Below, piece by piece: positions 8,522 to 17,176 of a stretch of DNA of 64,000 nucleotides. Under the pieces are notes generated by a model, which saw only the letters and a list, made by a program, of their open reading frames with translations, was not told the origin of the DNA and made no database searches. How positions within the stretch are numbered: position 1 is the stretch's first letter; each line of letters opens with the position of its first letter. This stretch comes from Fabrea salina (taxonomy: Eukaryota; Ciliophora; Heterotrichea; Heterotrichida; Fabreidae), in the NCBI GenBank assembly GCA_022984795.1, contig JALIHJ010000056.1, positions 111,725-175,724 on the forward strand. Reading direction: 5' to 3'. The translations under genes and the position numbers were made by a program.

Positions 8522-11500
8522 ATGGCCAAAGAAAACACTGTTTTAAACAACTCTTTTTCGGACTTCAGGTCCAAGGGTGACTTTGACGACGAGTCTTCCA
8601 AAACTCCAGGTCCTGACGACCACCTTGAAGCCCTTAAAAAAATCAGCTCTGACTCCAACTCAGTTAGAAGCTTCACTATGCGGATGATTATGAAACTCAC
8701 TGGCTCCTTCTTCCAGTCGTTCTTAACTATTTTTGCGTGTGTGGTTTACGTGGTGAACACTTACTACCAAGACGACGAAATGCTTGCCTTTCAAATCTTG
8801 GAAATAGTAATAGCTGCTTTGTTCACTGTAGACTACGCTTGGGGAATGAGCATTGCAACTGACAAAAAGAAGTTCTTGACGAACCCTTTGAATGTTTTGG
8901 ACCTCATCACTATTCTGCCTGTTTACGTTTCTATACTGAACAGTTCAGCTTCTTCAAGCAGTCTTATGTTCACTCGGTTCATCCGGGTAATTAGGGTGAT
9001 AAGGATCCTGAGACTCTACAGGCTTTTCACAGTAAGTTTTACTTAGACAACTAAAGAAATAGGCAGCAACTCCCAGAGTTCTCCTCTTTTTGAGTCTTCT
9101 GAAATCAACAGTCAGATCATGATCATTTGCTCTACAATACTGGCTTTGTTGTTTATATCTACAGGAGTTGTTCACACTTTGCAGCAAACTGATAACTTCA
9201 ACATCTACCACCCAGACGAAACTCAAGAGCTTACTTTTGAAAAGGCTTTTTACTTCATGATCATTACCATCACTACTGTGGGCTACGGAGACATGGCCCC
9301 TGAAACTAACTTAGCCAGGGCCATTATAGGGATTTTCATAATTGTAGTTATTGTGATTACGACCCAGCAGACTTCGCGTTTAGGCGAGTTGATTTCTAGA
9401 ACTAGTCCTTACCGAAACCCCTACAAAGCAGAACCCAACAGTTACATAGTGATAACTGGGAGTTTCAACGGAACTACTTTATACAGGTTCTTGAAGGAGT
9501 TCTACCACCCAGACCACGACATGCCTATGAAGAAGTGCAAAGTTCTTTTGGTAGGAAACGAAAGTCCTGGAAAGGACATTCTTGCTATTCTGAACCACCC
9601 TTTGTACGAAGAAGTTGTTACTTACCACGAAGGCGACTTTCTTTCAGAATTCACTTTGAAAAACGCTGGAGTTGGAAAGTGCAAGGGAGTTTTTATCATT
9701 ACAAACCAGTACGAACAAGAAGTAGCACCTAAGGACACCTACGCTTTACTTGCTTGCAACGCTGTCAAAGAGTACTCAAGTAGCACAGATGTTTACTTGC
9801 AGTTAGTGCGGCCAGATTTGCTTATACACGACTACTGGGCAGGCTGGACTACTGGGTTCAGTACCTGGAGACTGAAGCTGTTTATGCTAGCAGCTAACGT
9901 TTTCACGCCTGGCTTCAGCACTTTGATTTCGAACTTAGTAATCTCGAGTTCTGGCATTATGAAGAAAGAAGCAGAAAACAACCACTGGCTGAACGAGTAC
10001 GTGCTTGGACTTTCGAACGAGCTCTACTTAGTTAAGTTCCCGGACAGCCTTTTGAAGCACAAGTTTTCAGACGTAGCACTGGCACTGTACCTGAAGCACA
10101 ACTCTTTACTAGTTGGAGTGCAAACTAAAAGGAAGTACAGTGAAGAAGTGCAGACAGAAATAGTCATCAACCCAGTGGACTACTACATTTCTAAGGGCGA
10201 CCAGGCCTTCATCATTGCCCCTGACATTGAAGACGCCAGAGGCATTGAAGACTGCAGTCTAAAGGACTTCTTCACTCCTGAAACGCCCTCTGAAGTTATG
10301 GAAGAGCTCTCTAGAATGCAAACTAAACCCTCCAACAAAACTTTGTTTAAGCAACTAGACTCAAGGTACATAGCTATGTGGGAAACCGACTTGCGAGGGG
10401 TTCTTTGGAACCACATAATCGTGATTGGCAGGATTGAGCACCTCGAAATAATCCTTGAGCCTTTTTTAACAACTAAACAACTGGTTTGTTTCGTGAGTGA
10501 CAAACCACCTGGAGACAAGTGGGAAAGAATCAAGGCCAACTCTAGGGACTGCCTTTACCTTGAGTGCTGCCTCACTGACGTGGAGGAACTTTCGAGAACA
10601 GCTATAAACTTTTCTTCACACGTTATTTTGCTGAGCAGCCGAATCAGTGGGTCTTCTATGGAGGACTCGGGGATCTTGCCTGTTGTGAACATTATTGAAT
10701 CTAACTTTAGTTGCAGGTTCACTGTTGAACTTGTAGACGAAGTCAACATGAAGTACCTAGACCACAAACCACCTATTGAAATTGAGTCGCTTTCTTTCAC
10801 GACCTGGCCTCGCTACGCAGCCTCAGAAGTGTTTTTTTCAAGCACTCTGGACTACATGATAGCCCAGTCCTTCCACAACCCCTCAATCATAGACATTATA
10901 CAGCGACTTGTAATATTTGAGGACTTGTACGCACAACTTGGAATAGACGAGAACTACAGGATAAACTCCATAGACCTTCCTGAAGCTTTGCACGGCAAAG
11001 TTACCTTTGCAGACATCTTTTGTTACCTAGTGGGTTTGGAAAGACCAGTTCTGGCACTTGGGATATACAGAGGCGTGGGCTACCTCAACAACGAGGTTCC
11101 TTACGTGTTTACTAAGCCTGACCCCAACACTCCTTTGTTTTTGGGAGACAAAGTCATTGTGATGGGGGAGATGCACCAAAGAGAAAACTCTCCTTACTTA
11201 AAAGAAGTTAAAAAGCGCTCCAGAAAAGACACTGTGATTGACTTCGGCAAAAAAAGAAGCATCACTAAGTACTCACAGAACTTCTTGGTCAAGAAAGCCA
11301 CTGCGGCAGACAACGCCCAAAAACTCATAGAAGACGAAGAAAAGGACGACTACCAGGAGTACAGCGACGAGCAACTACTCCAAATGATTTCTGGACTGCT
11401 CAACAAAACCAAGAAGGAAAGAGAAGTTATTGCAAAGCAAAACGAAACTCTTATGAACTTGACTTCTGAGTACTCAACTATCCAGAACTTACTGCACGAA

Positions 11501-11557
11501 CTAGAGAGCCAGAAAGGGTTCGGTCTGGACCTTAGAAAGGTTTCAGAAGAACTTTAA
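8522..11557 (+). CDS. BK/Slo-like potassium channel with RCK domains (one 15-nt intron)
   Basis: Two open frames join in frame when a 15-nt intron (9032-9046) is removed, giving ~1,006 aa. Exon 1 encodes the voltage-sensor helices. The arginine-rich S4 (RFIRVIRVIRILRLYRLF) ends right at the splice site. Exon 2 begins TTKEIGSN, then carries S5, the pore helix and the selectivity filter TVGYGD (residues ~247-252). S6 and two RCK (TrkA-N-like) domains follow, with a BK-type signature (AANVFTPGFSTLISNL) near residue 450. A coiled coil is predicted at the C-terminus. The product should be a voltage-gated K+ channel in the plasma or ciliary membrane, with RCK gating by ions. I see no obvious calcium-bowl aspartate string. 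Confidence 0.9.
9032..9046 (+). other. 15-nt spliceosomal intron (K+ channel)
   Basis: Sequence GTAAGTTTTACTTAG: canonical GT-AG ends, an A at position 10 as putative branch point, phase 0. If retained it reads V-S-F-T-stop. Removing it joins the S4 helix to the S5/pore exon without loss of frame. Confidence 0.9.
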
Positions 11558-11563
11558 TATTAA

Positions 11564-12151
11564 ATGTTAAAAAGGTCACTAAAGAGACTCAGGAGGTGGT
11601 TTTCTGAAGACCCCTTCAAGGACTCAGAAGGAAGGTTCAAGACAAGATGGGACTCAAACTACAGACCTGAGCACTACGACTACCCCAAGCACGAAAAGCT
11701 CCAAAGCTACCCTGTTCAACTAGACAAAAGAACCACTCCTAGACCTGAAAGGATTTTTGACTTTATTTTGCCTCCTGACATTAACTTGTTGGACTCGCCT
11801 GTTCAGATCTGGTCAATAGCTGACGGGTTCTTTTCAGTAAACCAAGTTTGGGTTCCTGGGCCTTTGGTGGTGTTTCCTGAAGGAGTGTTTCAATGGAACG
11901 TCAAAAGACCTGAAGACATTAGAGAACACCACTTAGAAGTCATGAGCCTCATAAGTCCCAAAATAGAGTACGTAATCATTGGCACTGGGAAAATTGGTTA
12001 CCCGCTCCACGAAAGCATCCGAGGTAGGTACATGAACCTTGGGATCAACGTGGACTGGTGCCCTACATTTGAGGCGTGTGGAACTTTCAACCTAGCTGCT
12101 GACGACGGAAGGAGGGTTTGTGCGTTTTTGCTTAACCCTGATGTGGAATAA
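11564..12151 (+). CDS. NDUFAF3: NDUFAF3-like (DUF498/Mth938 family) complex I assembly factor
   Basis: 195 aa starting ATGTTAAAAAGG, 6 nt after the channel stop. The first ~35 residues are Arg/Lys-rich without acidic residues at the very start (MLKRSLKRLRRWF), consistent with a mitochondrial presequence. The C-terminal ~120 residues carry the family motifs: VVFPEGVFQWNV (~101-112), YVIIGTGK (~133-140) and ACGTFNLAADDGRRVCAFL (~169-187). NDUFAF3 works with NDUFAF4 early in assembly of respiratory complex I. The stop is 1 nt from the convergent stop of the next gene. Confidence 0.88.
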   Translation: MLKRSLKRLRRWFSEDPFKDSEGRFKTRWDSNYRPEHYDYPKHEKLQSYPVQLDKRTTPRPERIFDFILPPDINLLDSPVQIWSIADGFFSVNQVWVPGPLVVFPEGVFQWNVKRPEDIREHHLEVMSLISPKIEYVIIGTGKIGYPLHESIRGRYMNLGINVDWCPTFEACGTFNLAADDGRRVCAFLLNPDVE

Positions 12152-12152
12152 G

Positions 12153-13022
12153 TTAACTATTACTTTTGGACTCTGAAGGAGTGAACTGGGTTTTGGGCAG
12201 TTTGGACATAAAGGAACCTATGCTGGTGTTGAGTGACATGTCAATGGAAAAGGAGTCAATGGGCGACACTGGCCAAAGGTTCTGTTGGTTTTCTTGGTTA
12301 GTGCGTGTGAAAATGGCTTCTTGGAAAGACTCCTCAGGAGACTCTACTTTGATGTTGGGTGACTTAGAAGGCTTGGCAATAGTTATTTTGCCAGCCAAAC
12401 TAAGGGTTTCGTTTGTTGCCTGAGTAGGGAGTTCGCCCTTTGCTCTTTTTTTGATTCTGACAACACACAGGAAGAACTGGCCTATGCTGTGGAGTCTCAC
12501 AACGTAAGAGAACTTAATAAGGGCTTTGGTTCTTTCGTGGGCAGTGTTGACGAGTCTTTCTACCTTAGAAATACGGTTCATGTTAATGAAGTTAAATAAG
12601 TCAAAGGGTTCTTTAGAGTACTTTTCAATGAACAAAGACAGACTGTTGAACAGGGCAGGCAGAGTCTTGAGAGAAGTGTGCATCTGTTGGAGTGCAAATT
12701 TAGCAGAAATGTTAGCAGATGAAATAGGAGGCACGTTGGTTGACCTAGGCAAAGCTCCTACTCGACAGCACTCTGTTTTGAGTTTTTCAGTTGACTCTGA
12801 AAGTAACTCTAGTACGTGGGAAAGGTCTTCTTGGATGCAAAGTTCACGGTTGACGTTTACAAGTGACTTGCTGAGTTGTTTAAAGTCCTTTTGAAATTCT
12901 GCAAAGTTGCACTTAGCACTGAAGGCTTTAAGGTGTTCTTGTAGAGGCAATTCAGGCACTTGTTCTATTTCGATAGAGGACTCTATTCTTTCTTTGGTGA
13001 AGGTTTCTAGCGAAGTTATCAT
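12153..13022 (-). CDS. Hypothetical protein, 289 aa
   Basis: Not recognised. 289 aa, start ATG in TAATAATGATAAC, five nucleotides after the cullin stop. Residues ~20-190 look helical with several Leu-rich stretches (LSHVLELLSESTEKL, LPALFNSLSLFIEKY). The last ~90 residues are low in hydrophobics and rich in Ser, Pro and Thr-Pro/Ser-Pro pairs (SPNIKVESPEESF), so they are probably disordered and a phosphorylation target. There is no signal peptide or membrane segment. It ends 1 nt from the convergent NDUFAF3 stop. A link to the adjacent cullin is possible only by proximity. Confidence 0.7.
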   Translation of the reverse strand: MITSLETFTKERIESSIEIEQVPELPLQEHLKAFSAKCNFAEFQKDFKQLSKSLVNVNRELCIQEDLSHVLELLSESTEKLKTECCRVGALPRSTNVPPISSANISAKFALQQMHTSLKTLPALFNSLSLFIEKYSKEPFDLFNFINMNRISKVERLVNTAHERTKALIKFSYVVRLHSIGQFFLCVVRIKKRAKGELPTQATNETLSLAGKITIAKPSKSPNIKVESPEESFQEAIFTRTNQENQQNLWPVSPIDSFSIDMSLNTSIGSFMSKLPKTQFTPSESKSNS

Positions 13023-13027
13023 TATTA

Positions 13028-15115
13028 TTAAGCTATGTAGTCATATTTTTCGAAGTTTTCTGTGTTTCTTTTGAGGATTCCTCTCTGAATCAACTCTTCA
13101 ACTTGGCTTTTAACCATTTTAGGGAGTGCTTTGAAGCTTTGGTTTCTGCGGATTACTTCACCTAAGAGTTCTGTGTGAGTAAGGCTTTTTCTTTCTTTGG
13201 CTATTTTAACTACAGAGGCCTGCAGCACCAACTCGCGTCTTTTTCTAACAAATTGGTTTTCTTGAGTTTTGGCTGCAGAGTTAGTTTTGGGTCTGAAGTC
13301 GACGTAGTTCCTGCTTTGGAAGAACCTTTCGTTTACTGAAATGTTTTCATGGTTTTCAATGGTTTTTCCTGAACTGTTTTTTAAAAGCAGCCTTTTTTTG
13401 GGGTTAAAAAGCATAATTAGGTTTGCTTTAAGGAATCTAGGTTCTACTTTGAGCCTTCGAGCGATTTCTGCCAGAGTGAAGACTTTTTCTTGGTTGAACA
13501 GTAAAAGAGCAGCTGCTTGGTAGAAGTTCAGTACAAAGGTGTAGTTGGTGTTGAGCATCTTTACTTCAACTAGGTTGTCGTTCTGGATCCATTTCAGTTG
13601 GGAAGTGTGGTGCTTGTTTAAGAAGTAGGACTGGAACTTACTTGCAAGGCTTTGCAACTCAAGAGGAATTTCACAGGGTTGGTTTCGGGGCAAGGACTCG
13701 CCCCTTCGGATTTGGACTTTGAGTTTGGAGTCGTGTTTTAGGTTGAACTCTTCGTTGAGTTCTTGGGAAATGGTTGTGTCACGCATTACGAAGTTGAGTG
13801 CTGAAAGGTCTTCAGTGTAAACTGTTTTGATTTGGGCAATCATTGAGTTTTCAAAGTCAGTTCCAATGGTTTTTTCGTCTACAAAGCGTTTGTGTAAGTG
13901 GAAAGAGTACTCGTCTATGAAGATGTCTTTGTCGTTTAGTTCTTTAAACAAACTTATGATGTTTTCTAGGCAGTTGCTTATTTGTGCTTCTTCTTCTGCT
14001 CCGTGTTCTCCACGCATCACTTTGTCGCAGAATGAAGCAAGGTTGGAAGCAGAGTTCTTGCACTCATTCAGAGCGTAGTTCAGAGTGGCACTCAGGAGTT
14101 CCCTGGATACTTTTTCTTCAGTAAACATTTCCCGGAAAACCTGGTGCATTTGAGTTCTCAAGTCCACCATCTTTTCGTAGAGAACTCTGGGACTTTTGGA
14201 AACTTCTTCTTGAGCAACGACTTCAGCACCCAGTTCTTTGATGTAGGGTTCCAAAATCAAGTACTTGAGTTTGTTGGAGTTAGAAGAAATGTCTGAACTG
14301 AACTTCTTAAAGTAGTTTTTGAGTCTAGACTTGTTGTGGGCTACAAGTTGGGGTGTGCAGAGGCTGTTTACTATTCCAGAGATTGCTTTTCTTACAGATA
14401 GTTTGTGGAGTGACTTTTTCCTTACTTCGTTGATTTCTTCTTGTGCCTGTTGGATAAAGGCATCAATTTGGGAGTTGTCTAAGAGTTCTGGGCACTTGAA
14501 GTAGTATGAATTCTGGATTCTGTTTGGAAGGCACACTCCGAATAAGTCTTTGGGAGAGCCTAGGATTGCTTTTCCCTCAACTAAAAACCCAAATTGATAG
14601 TTTCTGGTGATTTTGGGGTCCTTCACTTCTAAACTAGCTAAACACTCATTTACTTGTTGTTTTAACCCGAAGTTGCTGAGTTGTTCAAGACCTTGGCTTA
14701 TCTTTAGGCCGTACTTGTAAACTATTTCGATTTTGAACAGGACCAGTGCTGTTTCCACTAGTGAGAAGAACTTGTATTCCTTCTCCAACTGCATAAAAGC
14801 CTTTCTGATCCAGAAAACAAAGGCTTTGTAGTGTTGCCAGTTGCTAGTCATTTCCGTTAAAAATCGTTCAGACTCCAGGACTTGAAGTCTTCTTTGGTAG
14901 TTAGTTATGCAGTACTTGGATATAGACTCAGTGTAGATCTGTATTAGCCTTTTTTCATTTTGACTTAAGTCCACCAGGTCAGTCACTAACTCGTGGATTT
15001 TGGCGTGTTCGAAGTTACTGAAAACTTGCTGGAAAAGGTTGACTTTGAGCTTGTCGTGTATCATCGGAATGAAGAACTCTTTTAACCTGTTTTCGTAGGT
15101 AGAAGAAGTAGACAT
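13028..15115 (-). CDS. Cullin
   Basis: 695 aa. An N-terminal helical cullin-repeat region is followed by the cullin homology domain (from about residue 330) and a C-terminal winged helix with the neddylation site. The stretch VVKIAKERKSLTHTEL (~633-648) aligns with the IVRIMK-R-K motif whose lysine is modified by NEDD8. The protein ends DYIA, matching the family's Y-x-A terminus. Cullins are scaffolds for RING E3 ubiquitin ligases. I cannot assign CUL1, CUL3 or CUL4 from sequence alone. The gene sits in a minus-strand series with SRP14 (7 nt away) and the 289-aa protein (5 nt away). Confidence 0.9.
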   Translation of the reverse strand: MSTSSTYENRLKEFFIPMIHDKLKVNLFQQVFSNFEHAKIHELVTDLVDLSQNEKRLIQIYTESISKYCITNYQRRLQVLESERFLTEMTSNWQHYKAFVFWIRKAFMQLEKEYKFFSLVETALVLFKIEIVYKYGLKISQGLEQLSNFGLKQQVNECLASLEVKDPKITRNYQFGFLVEGKAILGSPKDLFGVCLPNRIQNSYYFKCPELLDNSQIDAFIQQAQEEINEVRKKSLHKLSVRKAISGIVNSLCTPQLVAHNKSRLKNYFKKFSSDISSNSNKLKYLILEPYIKELGAEVVAQEEVSKSPRVLYEKMVDLRTQMHQVFREMFTEEKVSRELLSATLNYALNECKNSASNLASFCDKVMRGEHGAEEEAQISNCLENIISLFKELNDKDIFIDEYSFHLHKRFVDEKTIGTDFENSMIAQIKTVYTEDLSALNFVMRDTTISQELNEEFNLKHDSKLKVQIRRGESLPRNQPCEIPLELQSLASKFQSYFLNKHHTSQLKWIQNDNLVEVKMLNTNYTFVLNFYQAAALLLFNQEKVFTLAEIARRLKVEPRFLKANLIMLFNPKKRLLLKNSSGKTIENHENISVNERFFQSRNYVDFRPKTNSAAKTQENQFVRKRRELVLQASVVKIAKERKSLTHTELLGEVIRRNQSFKALPKMVKSQVEELIQRGILKRNTENFEKYDYIA

Positions 15116-15122
15116 GATTATA

Positions 15123-15446
15123 TTACCTCTTTTTACGTCTATTTAAGCCTTGGATCAACAAGCAGTTGTGTAGAAGACGTTGGAAGTAATTAGCGTTTTC
15201 AGGAGGAACTACAGTGGAGAGTTTGCCCTTGTTGGTTTTGGCTCTGACTAAAAGTGAGAACTGGTGGCCTTCTTGGTTCTTTTTGAGCCTCATCTCTTCA
15301 AAGCCTTTTTTGCTTAGTTTAGCTCTGAACTTGCCTTCAGGTCTGGTTTCTTCGAACTGTTTGAAAGTCACCCAGAGACTCCCAGCTTCCTGAGTGTCTT
15401 TACTGATCTTTTCTAAGTTAGCTAAAAAGTCCTCGTTACTCAGCAT
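15123..15446 (-). CDS. SRP14: Signal recognition particle 14 kDa subunit
   Basis: 107 aa from the ATG at 15446 (MLSNEDFL). An upstream in-frame TTG gives three more residues but is an unlikely start. Family features are the N-terminal FLANLEKISKDTQEAGSLWV, the KGKLSTVVPPENANYFQ segment near residue 75-92 (cf. KKKISTVVSSKEVNKFQ in animals) and a basic C-terminus (NRRKKR). SRP14 binds the Alu domain of 7SL RNA together with SRP9 and mediates elongation arrest. Spacers to the neighbouring RPA1 and cullin genes are 19 and 7 nt. Confidence 0.9.
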   Translation of the reverse strand: MLSNEDFLANLEKISKDTQEAGSLWVTFKQFEETRPEGKFRAKLSKKGFEEMRLKKNQEGHQFSLLVRAKTNKGKLSTVVPPENANYFQRLLHNCLLIQGLNRRKKR

Positions 15447-15465
15447 TTTACTCAAAAATTATTAG

Positions 15466-17175
15466 TTATGCATCTAGTTCATTTAAGTACCTTCCCAAAG
15501 ACTTTCTGGAGTCAGGTTCGAGGATAGCTGTTAAAGTGGACTTTACTTTAGTGGATGTGGCGTGGATCTTTAGTATGCCTTCAATAGGGATGCCCGAAGT
15601 GTTTGCTAGCGTTTTGTCGAACTCTTCCATGCTTAACTGGGAAAGGTTCTCCATGTAGATTGCACTGTAACCAATTATCTTTTCAGCACTGTTGTCAAAG
15701 CAAGTAACCCACCTCGACCCAGAAAAGTCACTGAGTTTGACCCTTGCCATGTAGCAGTATGAACAGTTTTCAAAGGTTTCATTGCACTTTTCGCACTTGT
15801 AGTAGTTGTCGTGTCCTAACTCAACTCTTTTCTTGCACTTTCCTACGTTTTTGCAGGAAGTGTACCAGATCGAAGAGGGTTCGTCGTGTTTAATGTGCAT
15901 CACGAACCCAGAAACCAAGTAGGTTTCGTTGACTTCAGGTCCTTGGTAGTCCTTGAACTTTTCGTTGACTTCTCTCAAAGGAACCATGTTGAGGCTAGAC
16001 GAAAACTCTTTCAAAGAACTGAGCTTCAGTACACTTTTGGTTTCGAAGAAACTGTTGAACCAGTTCTTGAGGGCCATTACCTGGGGTATGTTTGCCTGGT
16101 TCAAAATAAGTTTGGAAGCTCCTTTCTTGGTAGAAAGCGAACACCCTTGGAAGTCACAGACCTGCACAGTTTTGGCAATCATCACGTTGCCTGACTCAAT
16201 AAAGTAGTTAAAGGCTTCTTCGTTCCAAAGTGCCAAGTCCACTGAAAAGTTGCTGTCGTCAACTAAAGTAATATTTCTCTTTTTGAAGCTTTCTCCTTTT
16301 TTAGAGTGCACTTCTACAACTTCGCCTATCTCTGTCACAACCCCGCAGACATCCACAACTTTCCCTACTTTCTGAGGCAGACTTTGGATCTTGGTGATGT
16401 CGAACCTTTCGTCTTCAATATCTCCGTCGTCCTCTACTTCTATGAACTTGCTGTGGTTCTCAAAGATCACTGAGTACTTTGAGTTCACTGTTTGGAACCT
16501 TTCTTTGGTTACTTTTGCACGTCCTCCTTTGCACAAGTACACCTTGCCTTCTTGCAGGGTGTCATAGAACTTGTCAACTGCAGCGTAGAAAAAGGTACCT
16601 TGGATCTCGTCCCCGTAGTTGTCTAGCAAGTGTATGTAAAACATCTTGCCTGAGCTGCGTTCGTTTTTCCAGGTCTTAATTGGACTTTTCCTAGTGAGTC
16701 TAGCTTTCATGGTGAATTCCATGAGATCTGGGGACAAGTACCTGATGGGCATGTAGTCTTCAGCTCTGGGAAGTCTGGGTCTTTTAACTGGAATTCTGCG
16801 TTCAAGTTCAATACTTTGGGGAGTGGCTATTCTGCAGCCCCGTTCAATGCTTTGGGGCGTGCCTATTCTATTAGGGTTGGTGAACAAAGCTTCTATGTCT
16901 TCTGCAATTAACACCTTTTTATTATTCTGCAAAAGTTGACTTCGGTACTTCTTTAGTTGGATGATTTCGTTGACTTTTAAGTTATTCTCTTCTATTATTG
17001 AAGAGTTTTCGGGCTTCACTAAGAACTGCTGGTAAAAGTCCCCATCTGACAAAACTATTCTGAATCCATTCTTGCCCAAACTCTTAATTTGAAGCACCTG
17101 CAAGGTGGGCTTCAACTCAGAACAGTCCTTCCCGCTTTGTACTTCCAAAAGCGCGCTTCTGCTTAGCAATTCCAT
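15466..17175 (-). CDS. RPA1: Replication protein A large subunit, paralogue B
   Basis: 569 aa with RPA70 layout: an N-terminal OB fold (1-95), a linker rich in Arg/Pro with two repeats of TPQSIE (~115-135), DBD-A and DBD-B, and a C-terminal DBD-C with a zinc knuckle. The knuckle Cys pairs lie in CKNVGKCKKRV and CEKCNETF (~438-465). It binds single-stranded DNA in replication, repair and recombination with RPA2/RPA3. It is the second of two tandem, clearly diverged copies; its ATG follows the TAA of copy A after a single nucleotide. Functional specialisation, for instance somatic versus meiotic, is possible but not shown by sequence. Confidence 0.92.
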   Translation of the reverse strand: MELLSRSALLEVQSGKDCSELKPTLQVLQIKSLGKNGFRIVLSDGDFYQQFLVKPENSSIIEENNLKVNEIIQLKKYRSQLLQNNKKVLIAEDIEALFTNPNRIGTPQSIERGCRIATPQSIELERRIPVKRPRLPRAEDYMPIRYLSPDLMEFTMKARLTRKSPIKTWKNERSSGKMFYIHLLDNYGDEIQGTFFYAAVDKFYDTLQEGKVYLCKGGRAKVTKERFQTVNSKYSVIFENHSKFIEVEDDGDIEDERFDITKIQSLPQKVGKVVDVCGVVTEIGEVVEVHSKKGESFKKRNITLVDDSNFSVDLALWNEEAFNYFIESGNVMIAKTVQVCDFQGCSLSTKKGASKLILNQANIPQVMALKNWFNSFFETKSVLKLSSLKEFSSSLNMVPLREVNEKFKDYQGPEVNETYLVSGFVMHIKHDEPSSIWYTSCKNVGKCKKRVELGHDNYYKCEKCNETFENCSYCYMARVKLSDFSGSRWVTCFDNSAEKIIGYSAIYMENLSQLSMEEFDKTLANTSGIPIEGILKIHATSTKVKSTLTAILEPDSRKSLGRYLNELDA

Positions 17176-17176
17176 T

